Source of the DNA: JBCCXZ01 sp965228005
GTDB lineage: Bacteria; Planctomycetota; Planctomycetia; Pirellulales; Lacipirellulaceae
NCBI GenBank assembly: GCA_965228005.1
Contig: CBDDGV010000004.1
Coordinates: 682,001 to 746,000, forward strand
Reading direction: 5' to 3'
DNA length: 64,000 bases
Part shown: positions 33,692 through 42,775 of the stretch, one piece after another
Layout: each line of letters starts with the position of its first letter
Position numbering within the stretch: position 1 is the first letter of the stretch
The notes under the pieces: generated by a model
Seen by the model: the letters and a program-made list of their open reading frames with translations, nothing else
The model's database searches: none
What the model was told of the DNA's origin: nothing
Position numbers and translations under genes: made by a program

Positions 33692-36358
33692 TTGTCGACC
33701 GACTCCACCGGCCCTGAAGGCCCCGAAGAGAACGACGCCTCCGGCGAAGAGCAGGCGATCGCCGCCCGGCTGATCGACCTGCCGATCGAGGACGAGCTCA
33801 AGGAGAGCTACCTCACCTACGCGATGAGCGTGATCGTCAGCCGCGCGCTGCCCGACGTGCGCGACGGCTTGAAGCCCTCGCAGCGGCGAATCCTCGTGGC
33901 GATGAACGACCTTGGGCTCTCCCCCGGGGGCAGCACCTCGAAGTGCGCGGGCATCGTCGGCGAAACGATGAAGCGGTACCACCCGCACGGCGACATGGCG
34001 ATCTACCCCACGCTTGTCCGCCTCGCACAGGAATGGGTCACGCGCTACCCGCTGATCAACAAACAGGGCAACTTCGGCAGCATCGCTGGGCTCCCGCCCG
34101 CGGCCATGAGGTACACCGAGGCGCGGCTGGACAACATCGCCTCGGTGATGCTCGAGGACCTCAAGCTCGACACGGTCGACTTCCTGCCCACCTACGACGA
34201 GAAGCAGACCGAGCCGACGGTGCTGCCCTCGAAGTTCCCGAACCTGCTGGTGAACGGTTCCGCCGGCATCGCCGTGGGCATGGCCACCAGCATCCCGCCG
34301 CACAACCTCGGCGAGGTCTGCCGGGGCATTATCGCACTGATCGACAACCCCGAGATCACCATCTCCGAGCTGATGGAGCACATCCCGGGGCCCGACTTCC
34401 CCACCGGCGGGATCATCTGCGGCCGCAGCGGCATCATCAAGGGCTACCACACCGGCCGCAGCACCCTCACGCTCCGCGCCCGCACCAGCATCGAGGAGAA
34501 GGGCAAACGCACACGGATCATCATCCACGAGGTGCCCTTCCAGCAGGCCCGCGACCGGGTGGAAGAACGCATCGCCCAGCTCGCCTCCGACGGCAAGATC
34601 CCCGGCATCGCCGGCACCCGCAACGAGAGCGACCTCAAGGAACCGGTACGGCTGATCCTGGAGCTGAAGCGCGACGCCGACCCCGACGTGGTGCTCAACC
34701 AGCTCTACAAGTACTCGCCGATCCAGGAATCGGTGTCGATGATCTTCCTGGCGCTGGTGGACGGCAAGCCGCGGGTGCTCACGCTCAAGGAGATGCTCGA
34801 GGAGTTCGTCCGCCACCGCGTGACGGTCATCCGCCGGCGGACGCAGTTCCTGCTCGCCAAGGCCCGCCGCCGCAAGCACACGGTGCAGGGCCTGCTGCTG
34901 GCGCACGCCAACATCGACGAGGTGATCCGCGTCATCCGCGCCTCGAAGACCCAGCCCGAGGCGAAGCAGGCCTTGATGGCCATCGAGACCCCCGGCGCGT
35001 TGCTCCAGCGGGCGCTGGGCGACCAGGGGTACGCCCAGTTCCAGGAAGAACGCGGCGTGGCCGAGAGCTACTCGCTCACCCCGGTGCAGGCCGACGCCAT
35101 CCTGCGGATGACGCTCGGCCAGCTGGTGAACCTCGAGCAGGAGAAGCTCGCCAACGAGCACGCGGCTCTCTTGGAAGAGATCGCCGACCTCACCGGCATC
35201 CTGGCCGACGAGCAGCGCATCTACGGCATCATTCGCGAAGACTGCGAGACGCTCATCAAGCGGCACGGCGACAAACGGTTGACCGAGATCTCCGGCGAAG
35301 AGATCGGCGACGTCAACCTCGAAGACCTCATCGAAGAAGAGCAGATGGTGGTCTCGATCAGCCACAACGGCTACATCAAGCGCACCCCGTCGAGCACCTA
35401 CCGCGCCCAACGCCGCGGCGGCAAGGGAATCAAGGGCGCCAAGACCGACGACGACGACCCCGTCGAGCACCTCTTCGTCACCAGCACGCACGACTACCTG
35501 CTGTTCTTCACCAACCGCGGCAAGGTGTTCTGGCAGAAGGTCTACAACCTGCCGCAGCTCTCCCGCGACGCGAAGGGCCGGGCGCTGGTGAACCTGCTCA
35601 GCCTGGAAGAGGGCGAGCAGATCGCCGACTGCCGCGCGGTGCGCGACTTCGACCTGCCCGACCACCACCTGGTGATGGCCACGCGGAAGGGCCTGGTGAA
35701 GAAGACCGAACTGAAGGCGTACAGCCGCCCGCTCAAGTCGGGCATCATCGCTATCAAACTGAAGGACGACGACGAGCTGGTCGACGTCTCGGTCACCGGC
35801 CCCGGCGACGAGCTCGTGCTCGCCACCGCCGAGGGCATGGCCATCCGCTTCAGCGAGGCCGACGCCCGCCCGATGGGCCGCAACACCAGCGGAGTGAAGG
35901 GCATTAACCTCGTCGGCGACGATTACGTTGTCGGCATGGTGGTCGCTAACCCCGATACGACGCTGCTCACCGCTTGCGAGAAGGGCTACGGTAAACGTAC
36001 GCCGTTTGGGCCCAACGCCGCCGACGCCGGCAACGGCGATGAAGACGACGCCTCCAGCAGCTTCCGTTACCGCACGCAGAACCGCGGCGGCAAAGGACTC
36101 CGGGACATCAAGACCACCGACCGCAACGGCCCCGTGATCGGCATCGTCCCGGTGGACGAGACCGACGAGCTGATGATGATGACCGCCCGCGGCAAGATCC
36201 AGCGCGTGAAGGTGAGCGACTTCAACACCATCGGCCGCAACACGCAGGGCGTGCGGATCATGTCTCTCGACGAGGGCGACACGCTCACCGCCGTGGTCCG
36301 CGTGCCGGTCGAGGACGACGATACGGCCGAGGCCGCCGAGCCGCCCGCCGAGGGTTGA
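33692..36358 (+). CDS. gyrA: DNA gyrase subunit A
   Basis: An 888-residue type II topoisomerase A subunit starting at TTG 33692, with AAGGA six bases upstream; no in-frame ATG lies near. It has the catalytic tyrosine in AAMRYTEARL, the YAMSVIVSRALPDVRDGLKP region, and in the C-terminal beta-pinwheel the GyrA box QRRGGKG (about residue 575), which marks gyrase as opposed to topoisomerase IV; a second, imperfect copy (NRGGKGLRD) follows. With GyrB it introduces negative supercoils using ATP. Two residues that anchor quinolones in E. coli (Ser83, Asp87 in HGDSAVYD) are Met and Pro here (HGDMAIYP). The C-terminus is acidic. GyrB is not in the window. Confidence 0.93.
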   Translation: MSTDSTGPEGPEENDASGEEQAIAARLIDLPIEDELKESYLTYAMSVIVSRALPDVRDGLKPSQRRILVAMNDLGLSPGGSTSKCAGIVGETMKRYHPHGDMAIYPTLVRLAQEWVTRYPLINKQGNFGSIAGLPPAAMRYTEARLDNIASVMLEDLKLDTVDFLPTYDEKQTEPTVLPSKFPNLLVNGSAGIAVGMATSIPPHNLGEVCRGIIALIDNPEITISELMEHIPGPDFPTGGIICGRSGIIKGYHTGRSTLTLRARTSIEEKGKRTRIIIHEVPFQQARDRVEERIAQLASDGKIPGIAGTRNESDLKEPVRLILELKRDADPDVVLNQLYKYSPIQESVSMIFLALVDGKPRVLTLKEMLEEFVRHRVTVIRRRTQFLLAKARRRKHTVQGLLLAHANIDEVIRVIRASKTQPEAKQALMAIETPGALLQRALGDQGYAQFQEERGVAESYSLTPVQADAILRMTLGQLVNLEQEKLANEHAALLEEIADLTGILADEQRIYGIIREDCETLIKRHGDKRLTEISGEEIGDVNLEDLIEEEQMVVSISHNGYIKRTPSSTYRAQRRGGKGIKGAKTDDDDPVEHLFVTSTHDYLLFFTNRGKVFWQKVYNLPQLSRDAKGRALVNLLSLEEGEQIADCRAVRDFDLPDHHLVMATRKGLVKKTELKAYSRPLKSGIIAIKLKDDDELVDVSVTGPGDELVLATAEGMAIRFSEADARPMGRNTSGVKGINLVGDDYVVGMVVANPDTTLLTACEKGYGKRTPFGPNAADAGNGDEDDASSSFRYRTQNRGGKGLRDIKTTDRNGPVIGIVPVDETDELMMMTARGKIQRVKVSDFNTIGRNTQGVRIMSLDEGDTLTAVVRVPVEDDDTAEAAEPPAEG

Positions 36359-36371
36359 GCCCGCGTCTGAA

Positions 36372-36926
36372 TCAGGCCGAGGCGCCCGGCCACATCACCG
36401 CGAAGATCACCCCCGTGATCAACGCGTAGGCGACGCCGTCGACCAGGTCCATCGCCACCTTCCGGCGGAACCAGAACACGTTGGGGAACTTCGCTGCGCA
36501 GTGCGTCAGCAGGCCGGCCGTGCCGACCAGCTGCAGCACGTCCATGAATGAAGCGCCGGGGGCCAACGCCAAGCTGGCCAGGTAGCCGATCGTGAACGCG
36601 GCGACCATGAAGAACGCGAGCGTCAGCCCGATGTTCACCCCCATGTTCGGCGGCTCGGGCCACAGCACCAGCATCCCCCGGCAGCCGTCGCGGGCCTTCT
36701 GCTCCTGCTCGGCGCTCGGCTTGCCGTCCTCGCCCAGGTGGAACGGAAAGATGTACTGCCCGGCTGGCGTGCTGCGTGAGTTCAGCCAGTCGAGCAGACC
36801 GTCCTCGTCCGGCAGTTTGGTCCACTCCGGCTTGTGGTGCGGAAGCACCACCCAGGCGAGCGTGCTCGCGATGTGCGTCGCGAGCCCCGAGCACAGAATC
36901 GGCAACCACAGAGACCAAACACTCAT
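36372..36926 (-). CDS. Conserved membrane protein
   Basis: A 184-residue protein starting at ATG 36926 (AAGGGG six bases upstream). Four membrane helices are likely: near the N-terminus (LWLPILCSGLATHIASTLAW), two in the middle (NIGLTLAFFMVAAFTIGYLASL and FMDVLQLVGTAGLLTHC) and one at the end (GVAYALITGVIFAVMW). A 70-residue soluble loop sits between the first and second helices. I recognise no family; similar proteins seem widespread in planctomycetes. It converges on gyrA with 13 bases between stops. Confidence 0.75.
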   Translation of the reverse strand: MSVWSLWLPILCSGLATHIASTLAWVVLPHHKPEWTKLPDEDGLLDWLNSRSTPAGQYIFPFHLGEDGKPSAEQEQKARDGCRGMLVLWPEPPNMGVNIGLTLAFFMVAAFTIGYLASLALAPGASFMDVLQLVGTAGLLTHCAAKFPNVFWFRRKVAMDLVDGVAYALITGVIFAVMWPGASA

Positions 36927-37128
36927 CACGATCCCCTTACAGCTTGCGTACAGAACACCTCCCGCACACGGTGCGGGCCCCGCGATGGCGTGCGTAGTGT
37001 AACCCCGCTCGGGCGTCGATCAACGGAGCACTTTTGCAAAAGAGTTTGTCAGCCCGTTATGAGCGGCTATAGAATCGAGGGCCGAGCGAACACCCCGCCG
37101 TGCCGCCACCCACGTTCCGGAACAGACC

Positions 37129-38943
37129 GTGGCCAACGAACACTCCCGTCGACGCTTGAAAGCGTGGCCGATCGCGGTCGGCATCCTCCTGCTCGCAGCG
37201 GGTTGGTTCTTGTGGCAGCTCATTGGGAGCAATACGCCCATCGTCGTCTCACGGGAGACGACCTTTATCAACGAACCCCTCCGCGAAGACGGCCTGCCCG
37301 ACTACCCCCGCTACCTGCTCGAGCAGGGCAGCGAGGGCGTGACACCGGAGAACAACGCGGCGGTCCTGTACCTCCGGGCCCTCTGGCCGGCGGATATCCC
37401 TCCCGAGCTGCGACTCCCGATGTGCTCCGCTCTGGGCTTGGAAGAGCCTCCGGAAACGCCTGGCGCTTGGAACGAAATCGAGTCGCAGGCGGAGTTAAGG
37501 GCCTTCGTCGATTGGGTGAAGGTCAGCGGGGTCTTCGACGCCAAGCAAGTCGAGGACGTCACCGACGGTCAGTGGGAGTCTTGGAGCTCGCAAGCCGGGG
37601 AAGTCTGGTACCAGCCGTGGAAGCGGGTCGACTACCCCACGGCGGCCGACTGGGTCGACCGCATGACCCCGAGGCTCGACCTGATCGTTGAGGGGAGCAA
37701 ACGGCCTCGTTACTTCTGCCCTTCTCCCTCGCTGGCGGTGGGCGCGCCCGATGGGTTGATCGCGATCGACCTCAATCAGATCCAGGCCATGCGCAGTGCC
37801 GCGCGGGCCCTGAGCCACAGGTCGATGCTGCACATCGGAGAGGGCGACCCTGAGTCCGCGTGGGCAGACCTGCTCGCTATGCACCGCATGGGGCGGCACA
37901 TCGGATCGGGCCGCATGCTGATTCATCGGCTGGTCGGTTATGCGATTATCGGGATCGCGAACAGCAACACGGCGGTTCTGCTGCACGAGTCTTCACTTAG
38001 TTCAGACCAGGCAAGACAGATCCTCACAGACCTCAGCACCCTGCCGCCTACGCCAACCGTGGCCCAATCCCTGGATGAGGGCGAACGCTTCTGGTTCATC
38101 GACAGCACCCTCCGCATGAGCGGCCTCCTCACTTCAGGGACCGGGGCGAATCAAAAGGTCTCGCTGATCGACGACCCGCTGTTCGGCACGATCTCTCTCT
38201 TGTCGACCGATTGGAACCTTGTGCTGCGGATCGGGAACGGGTGGTACGACCGTCTCGCCGAGGCGGCCAAGCAACCGACGCGAGAGGCGAGGATCGACGC
38301 GATGTCGGCCGTAGAAGCGGACCTCGCACTTCTGAGCCCGGGCAACTCTCCCGGCGCTGTGATCGCCAGCGCTGTCAGCCGGCGACGCCGCAGCGAGCTG
38401 CTCGCCGACGTGCTCATGGGCCTGTTCCTGCCCGCCCTCTCGGCCGCGACCAATGCCGAAGACCGCGTCAACGCCCATCACCAGATGGCTGTCACCGCCG
38501 CCGCGCTCGCGGTCCACCGGGCCGAGCAAGGCGAGTACCCCGAGCGGCTCGAACAGCTCGTCCCCGGCGTGCTCGACGCCCCGCCCCTCGACCTCTACAG
38601 CGGCAAGCCCTTCCTCTACGAGCGTCGCGGCGAGGGCTACCTGCTCTACAGCGTCTACGAAGACGGTGAGGACAACGGCGGCAATTCGATGGACGGCGAC
38701 ATCGTCGCGGGCGAGTACATCGAAGAATCAGATGCCGAAGCCGCGTGGAACGACGGCCGCGGTATCGACCTGGTCATCCGCGTCCCCGCCCCGCGGGCCA
38801 AGCTCCCGCCGCTGCCGGAACCCGGTTTCGGTTACGGCTACGGCGGCTTCGAGGACTACGAGCAGTTCGGAGGCGGCGGCTACGGCGCGCCCGAAGAGCC
38901 GGAGGTCTACGGCCCGATGCAGCCTGAACCTAACGCTGAGTAA
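37129..38943 (+). CDS. Single-pass membrane protein, planctomycete-type
   Basis: A 604-residue protein starting at GTG 37129. A basic start (RRRLKAW) and one membrane helix (PIAVGILLLAAGWFLWQLI) anchor it, leaving the rest outside. Residues about 440-530 (AVHRAEQGEYPERLEQLVPG ... LDLYSGKPFLYERRGEGY ... SVYEDGEDNGGN) resemble the pilin/GspG-like tail that planctomycetes attach to many secreted proteins. The last 40 residues are rich in Gly, Tyr and Pro (FGYGYGGFEDY). The central part is helical and not recognised. The role is unknown. Confidence 0.75.
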   Translation: MANEHSRRRLKAWPIAVGILLLAAGWFLWQLIGSNTPIVVSRETTFINEPLREDGLPDYPRYLLEQGSEGVTPENNAAVLYLRALWPADIPPELRLPMCSALGLEEPPETPGAWNEIESQAELRAFVDWVKVSGVFDAKQVEDVTDGQWESWSSQAGEVWYQPWKRVDYPTAADWVDRMTPRLDLIVEGSKRPRYFCPSPSLAVGAPDGLIAIDLNQIQAMRSAARALSHRSMLHIGEGDPESAWADLLAMHRMGRHIGSGRMLIHRLVGYAIIGIANSNTAVLLHESSLSSDQARQILTDLSTLPPTPTVAQSLDEGERFWFIDSTLRMSGLLTSGTGANQKVSLIDDPLFGTISLLSTDWNLVLRIGNGWYDRLAEAAKQPTREARIDAMSAVEADLALLSPGNSPGAVIASAVSRRRRSELLADVLMGLFLPALSAATNAEDRVNAHHQMAVTAAALAVHRAEQGEYPERLEQLVPGVLDAPPLDLYSGKPFLYERRGEGYLLYSVYEDGEDNGGNSMDGDIVAGEYIEESDAEAAWNDGRGIDLVIRVPAPRAKLPPLPEPGFGYGYGGFEDYEQFGGGGYGAPEEPEVYGPMQPEPNAE

Positions 38944-39011
38944 TCCGTGGCAGACGTGCTTTTTGACGAGCGTGAACGGAGTTGTTAGTCTCGCGAGTAA
39001 AGGGACGAACG

Positions 39012-39272
39012 ATGCAGATCCATCTCTCGAACGAAACGGCCCAGATCGCTTCCGCCAAAGCCGCTGCAGCCGGTTTCGGGGACGACGTCGCCGGCTACCT
39101 GACCGCGCTGGTTGCCCAAGACTCACCGTCACCGCCAGGCGACGACCACGCCCGGGTCGAGCAGGAGCTCCAAGAAGGGTTCGAATCCGGTTTGGCGGGC
39201 GGATCGCTCGGCGAAGCCGCCGAACGGCTCAAACACAGGATCGCAGCCGGCCGTCCGCAAGACGAACCGTGA
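39012..39272 (+). CDS. Antitoxin of a ParE-type pair
   Basis: An 86-residue protein starting at ATG 39012 (AGGGAC upstream). The first half (MQIHLSNETAQIASAKAAAAG) looks like a ribbon-helix-helix-type DNA-binding region and the rest is an acidic helical tail (RVEQELQEGFESG). The stop codon overlaps the GTG of the toxin gene by four bases (GTGA), the normal layout for an antitoxin-toxin operon. It should bind and neutralise the toxin and repress the shared promoter; neither is directly visible. Confidence 0.75.
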   Translation: MQIHLSNETAQIASAKAAAAGFGDDVAGYLTALVAQDSPSPPGDDHARVEQELQEGFESGLAGGSLGEAAERLKHRIAAGRPQDEP

Positions 39273-39580
39273 GTCCACTCTCGGTGCGGGCAACTTCGCG
39301 GGCCGCTCAGGACTTGGCGGACATCGCCGGCCGCATTGCTGCCGACAACCCGCAGGCCGCGATCGCATTCTTGGACGCCGTCCAGTCCACCGAAGCACTG
39401 GTTGCAAAGAACCCAGAGATCGGCGAGAAGTTTCCTTCCGTGAAGCACCCGCGCGTACGCCGCATCCTGGTGAGCGGGTTTCGGAACTACGTCCTCTACT
39501 ACCAAGTCAACCCCGGCCACCTGCTTCAGGTCCGTCTGCTACACGCTGCCCGAGATCAATCGGCCGCGCTGGACGCATAG
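39269..39580 (+). CDS. ParE/RelE-family toxin
   Basis: A 103-residue protein starting at GTG 39269 inside the antitoxin stop. It follows the ParE pattern: an N-terminal helix pair (SRAAQDLADIAGRIAADN), EKFPSVKHPRVRRILVSGFRNYVLYYQV, and the C-terminal strand LLQVRLLHAARDQ. The basic cluster and the R-x-I-L ... YVLYY arrangement match ParE toxins, which poison DNA gyrase; RelE-type mRNA cleavage is less likely because its catalytic residues are not obvious. Note that gyrA lies only 2.9 kb upstream. Confidence 0.82.
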   Translation: MSPLSVRATSRAAQDLADIAGRIAADNPQAAIAFLDAVQSTEALVAKNPEIGEKFPSVKHPRVRRILVSGFRNYVLYYQVNPGHLLQVRLLHAARDQSAALDA

Positions 39581-39664
39581 CCGAGGCCTCCAAGTTGTTG
39601 CCCGTAGCGGTGTGCGGTAACTTGTCGGGGCACAGCCGCTGAAAGCACCCAAGGAGGGCCCCCC

Positions 39665-40900
39665 GTGCCCGACGACCCCTACTTCCAATCGCTCTTCGCC
39701 GACCGCATCGGCGGCGCCCAGTTCGGCAAAGACACCGCGGTCTACAAGTTCGAGAAGATCAAGCGGGCCAAGCGCAAGGCCCTCGCCGAGCACCCCGAGC
39801 GGAAGCTGCTCGACTTCGGCATCGGCGAGAACGATGGGCTGGCCCCCGAGACCGTCCGCGGAGCCATGGCCGAGGAGATCCACAAGCCGGAGAACCGCGG
39901 CTACGCCGACAACGGCACGCCCGCCTACAAAGAGGCCGTCGCCCGCTTCATGCAGCGCGAGTACGGCGTGACGCTCGACCCCGCCACGCAAGTCAATGCG
40001 TGCATCGGCTCGAAGCCGGCGCTGGCGATGTTCCCCAGCACACTGATCAACCCGGGCGACATCACGCTGATGACCGTCCCCGGCTACCCCATCGCCGGCA
40101 CGCACACCGCGTACCTGGGCGGCGTGGTCTACAAGCTGCCGCTGCTGGCCGAGAACGGCTTCCTGCCTGACCTCGACGGCGTGCCAGTCGACATCTTGGC
40201 CAAGACCAAGCTGCTGGTGCTCTGCTTCCCCAACAGCCCGACCGGCGCCACGGCGCCCGCGGGGTTCTACGAGAAGGTGGTCGCCTACGCCAAGCAGCAC
40301 AACCTCGTGGTGCTGCAGGACGCGGCCCACGCGCAGCTCTCGTTCGACCAGCCGCCGGGCAGCTTCCTCGCCACGCCCGGGGCGATGGACGTCGGCGTCG
40401 AGGTGCATTCGTTCTCGAAGGGCTTCGACATGATCGGCTGGCGGATGGGCTGGGTCTGCGGCAACGAGCGGCTCGTCTCCGCGTTTGCCCACGTGAAGGA
40501 CAACACCGACTCGGGCCAGTTCCTCGCGATCATCAACGCCGCTGTCGCCGGTTTGGACGATCCCGAGATCCCCCGCGCGGTCCGCGAGAAGTACCGCCGG
40601 CGGATGGAGAAGCTGGTGGGCGTGCTCCGGCGTTGCGGCTTCGCCTGCGAGATGCCCGGCGGCACGTATTTCCTCTACACGCCCGCGCCGAAGGGCCTGG
40701 AGGGCGGGCCGTCGTTCGGCGACGCCGAGGCCGCGAGCCAATACCTGATCACCGAGCAGTCGATCTGCACCGTCCCCTGGGACGACGCCGGCGCCTACCT
40801 CCGCTTCAGCGTCACGTACGAAGCCGCCGACGAAGCCGCGGAGGACGACCTCATGGCCGAGACCGAATCGCGGCTGAAAGACCTCAAGCCGGTCTTCTGA
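39665..40900 (+). CDS. dapL: LL-diaminopimelate aminotransferase
   Basis: A 411-residue pyridoxal-phosphate aminotransferase (fold type I) starting at GTG 39665, seven bases after a perfect AAGGAGG. Motifs: PENRGYADNGTPAYKEA, CFPNSPTGA, LQDAAHAQLSF, and the lysine that binds PLP in HSFSKGFDMIGWRMG (SKxxxxxGWRxG). DapL converts tetrahydrodipicolinate directly to LL-diaminopimelate with glutamate as amino donor, feeding lysine and peptidoglycan. The DapL route is characteristic of PVC bacteria, plants and some others. Length is normal. A related aspartate aminotransferase is the main alternative. Confidence 0.88.
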   Translation: MPDDPYFQSLFADRIGGAQFGKDTAVYKFEKIKRAKRKALAEHPERKLLDFGIGENDGLAPETVRGAMAEEIHKPENRGYADNGTPAYKEAVARFMQREYGVTLDPATQVNACIGSKPALAMFPSTLINPGDITLMTVPGYPIAGTHTAYLGGVVYKLPLLAENGFLPDLDGVPVDILAKTKLLVLCFPNSPTGATAPAGFYEKVVAYAKQHNLVVLQDAAHAQLSFDQPPGSFLATPGAMDVGVEVHSFSKGFDMIGWRMGWVCGNERLVSAFAHVKDNTDSGQFLAIINAAVAGLDDPEIPRAVREKYRRRMEKLVGVLRRCGFACEMPGGTYFLYTPAPKGLEGGPSFGDAEAASQYLITEQSICTVPWDDAGAYLRFSVTYEAADEAAEDDLMAETESRLKDLKPVF

Positions 40901-40902
40901 AG

Positions 40903-41076
40903 AATGGACAGGATAACAAGATCGGCGGGATCGACAGGATGGAGAACAGGATGAAAAAATGGGAAGCGAACACTAATCGACCCTAATTTGCACTAATCAG
41001 ATTAGTGTGAATTAGTGCTTATTAGTGTTCCCTGTCTTGATCCTGTGAATCCTGCCGATCCTGTTATCCTGTCATT
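40903..41076. repeat. Long nested inverted repeat between dapL and the TrmH-family gene
   Basis: The outer arms, 40903-40940 and 41040-41076, are inverted copies with about 33 of 37 positions matching (left arm AATGGACAGGATAACAAGAT..., right arm its complement). Inside, GAACACTAAT (40968-40977) pairs with ATTAGTGTTC (41021-41030), and shorter ACTAAT/ATTAGT units lie between. Repeats built from 'acaggat' and 'attagtg' words are common in planctomycete intergenic DNA. The right arm supplies the last codons (Met-Thr-Gly) and the TAA stop of the minus-strand methyltransferase. It may serve as a two-way terminator between the convergent genes. Confidence 0.85.
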
Positions 41077-41873
41077 GATTCACGTTGCCGGCGGGCTTCG
41101 TAGAAGAGCACAGCGGCGGTTGCCGAGACGTTGAGGCTGTCGGCGATGCCCGCCATCGGCAGCCGCACGCCTTCGGCGCTTGCTTCCCAAGCGGGCGATA
41201 ACCCTTCGGCTTCGCTGCCAAGTACGATCGCCAGCGGCCCCGTCAGGTCGGCCGCGGTGTAGTCAGTCGCCGCTTCGGGCATCGCGGCTACCGCACGCAC
41301 GCCCCGCTCGGCGAGCCAAGCAATCGTTTCCGCCGTCGTAGCGGTGCAGACATGGGTGCCGAACACCGTGCCTAGGCTCGCCCGGATCGTGTTCGGGTTG
41401 AACAGGTCGCTCACGGGGTCGGCCACCACCACGGCGTCGACGCCCGCCCCGTCCGCACTCCGCAGCACGGCCCCGACGTTGCCGGGTTTTTCGAGCGATT
41501 CGACCACGGCTATCAGGGGACTCACCGGCAGCAACAAATCGGTGAGCGAACGCAATGGCGTTTCCGCGACGATAAGCACCGGCCCCGCACGCTCACCGAA
41601 GCAAAGCCGCTCCATCACTTCAGGTGAGACATCGAACGCAGCCGCTGCCGTTTGCGTTGCGGACTCCACCGCGAGAGAGTCTTCATCCGAAACGGCCAGC
41701 TCCTCACAAACAAAGGCCTCCACAACGGCAGCACCCGCCGCAACCGCCCTTGCAATCTCCCGCGAGCCGTCCACGACAAACCGCCCCCGCTTCGCCCGCT
41801 CACGCGCCGAGCGCAGCTTCACCACTTCCTTCACACGCGGGTTCTGCCGGCTAGTGATCTTCTCGCGTGGCAC
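41064..41873 (-). CDS. TrmH (SpoU)-family RNA 2'-O-methyltransferase
   Basis: A 269-residue protein from a GTG at 41873, which has GGGGG five bases upstream and starts two bases after the upstream gene's stop; a TTG at 41891 is an alternative. An RNA-binding N-terminal domain (ITSRQNPRVKEVVKLRS) precedes the knotted SpoU domain: VVESLEKPGNVGAVLRSADGAG (motif 1), ADPVSDLFNPNTIRAS, IVLGSEAEGLSP (motif 2) and LPMAGIADSLNVSATAAVLFYE (motif 3). It transfers a methyl group to ribose in rRNA or tRNA; the exact site is unknown. The gene is coupled to the methyltransferase gene upstream, so the two may form an RNA-modification operon. Its final codons are inside the long inverted repeat. Confidence 0.87.
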   Translation of the reverse strand: MPREKITSRQNPRVKEVVKLRSARERAKRGRFVVDGSREIARAVAAGAAVVEAFVCEELAVSDEDSLAVESATQTAAAAFDVSPEVMERLCFGERAGPVLIVAETPLRSLTDLLLPVSPLIAVVESLEKPGNVGAVLRSADGAGVDAVVVADPVSDLFNPNTIRASLGTVFGTHVCTATTAETIAWLAERGVRAVAAMPEAATDYTAADLTGPLAIVLGSEAEGLSPAWEASAEGVRLPMAGIADSLNVSATAAVLFYEARRQRESMTG

Positions 41874-41875
41874 AC

Positions 41876-42730
41876 TCAAACCCCCGGCCAACGAGCGTAG
41901 ACGCCGCTCGGTAACTTGCGTCCGCCAGCGGTCCTAAGGAATAACTTCCCGCACTTGGGCGGTTGTCCGCAGTGGCCGAACAGGCCCTCACTGACGTAAG
42001 CGCTCAGCTCCGCCGGACCGATGCCAGGCGTGTGGCAGGTGCACAGCACGAAGGCACGGCTCTCGGCGGTCAGCTCGCCGCACAGTTTCAAGAGCGGCAG
42101 CAAGTCGCGCTTCACCCGCCACTCTTCGCCTTTCGGCCCGTGGCCGTAGGTGGGCGGGTCGAGCACCACCGCGTCGTACCGGTTGCCGCGTTTCACTTCG
42201 CGCTCGCAGAACCGCACGGCGTCTTCCACGATCCACCGCACGGGCCGGTCGGACAGCCCCGAGGCTTCCGCGTTCTCCCGCGCCCGGGCGACCATGCTCT
42301 TGGCGGCGTCGACGTGCGTCACCTCCGCCCCCGCCGCGGCGGCGGCCAGTGTGCTCCCGCCCGTGTAGGCGAACAGGTTCAGCACCTTCAGAGGGTATTC
42401 AGCTCGCGCGACACGCTCGGCAATCCAACGCCAGTTCTCAGCCTGCTCCGGGAACACCCCTACCTGACCGGATGGCAACGGTGATAGTCCCAGTAGAAAA
42501 GCTGGTTCCTTCGATCCAAATTGAGCCTGCCATTTCGAGTGTGACCAACTTCCATCGGTGGCTCTGTCTCCATCATACCGAGCCAGCGCCTCTTTCCATT
42601 GCTCTGGGCTTGCTCTCGTGTTCGGCTCTGCCGCAGGACACGGTCGATCGAGCACTATCTGCCCGAATCGCTCAAGCTTGCGTCCGTCACCAAAATCCAG
42701 CAGTTCGTAGTGAGGCCAAGAAAAAACCAT
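41876..42730 (-). CDS. SAM-dependent methyltransferase, RlmI/RlmK-like
   Basis: A 284-residue class I methyltransferase. The SAM-binding motif VLNLFAYTGGSTLAAAAAGA and the DPPTYGHG catalytic motif (about residues 115-190), together with FLLGLSPLPSGQVGVFPEQ just before them, match 23S rRNA (cytosine-C5) methyltransferases of the RlmI/RlmK group, although the PUA domain of RlmI is missing. The C-terminus has CTCHTPG, where RlmI uses a cysteine. It lies immediately upstream of the TrmH-family gene with a two-base gap. RNA is the likely substrate; the site is not predictable. Confidence 0.82.
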   Translation of the reverse strand: MVFSWPHYELLDFGDGRKLERFGQIVLDRPCPAAEPNTRASPEQWKEALARYDGDRATDGSWSHSKWQAQFGSKEPAFLLGLSPLPSGQVGVFPEQAENWRWIAERVARAEYPLKVLNLFAYTGGSTLAAAAAGAEVTHVDAAKSMVARARENAEASGLSDRPVRWIVEDAVRFCEREVKRGNRYDAVVLDPPTYGHGPKGEEWRVKRDLLPLLKLCGELTAESRAFVLCTCHTPGIGPAELSAYVSEGLFGHCGQPPKCGKLFLRTAGGRKLPSGVYARWPGV

Positions 42731-42775
42731 CGTGGCTCGGTTGTGGAGAGGAAATGGTCACTTGATTGCAGTCGT

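Noticed and set aside
33527..35668. A 713-codon open frame on the minus strand opposite gyrA.
   Set aside because: It is an antisense shadow of gyrA caused by high-GC codon use; it has no ribosome site and reads as low-complexity Val/Leu/Arg/Asp sequence.
40903..41076. Possible CRISPR-like array.
   Set aside because: The units form an inverted repeat, not regularly spaced direct repeats with unique spacers; no cas genes are in the window.
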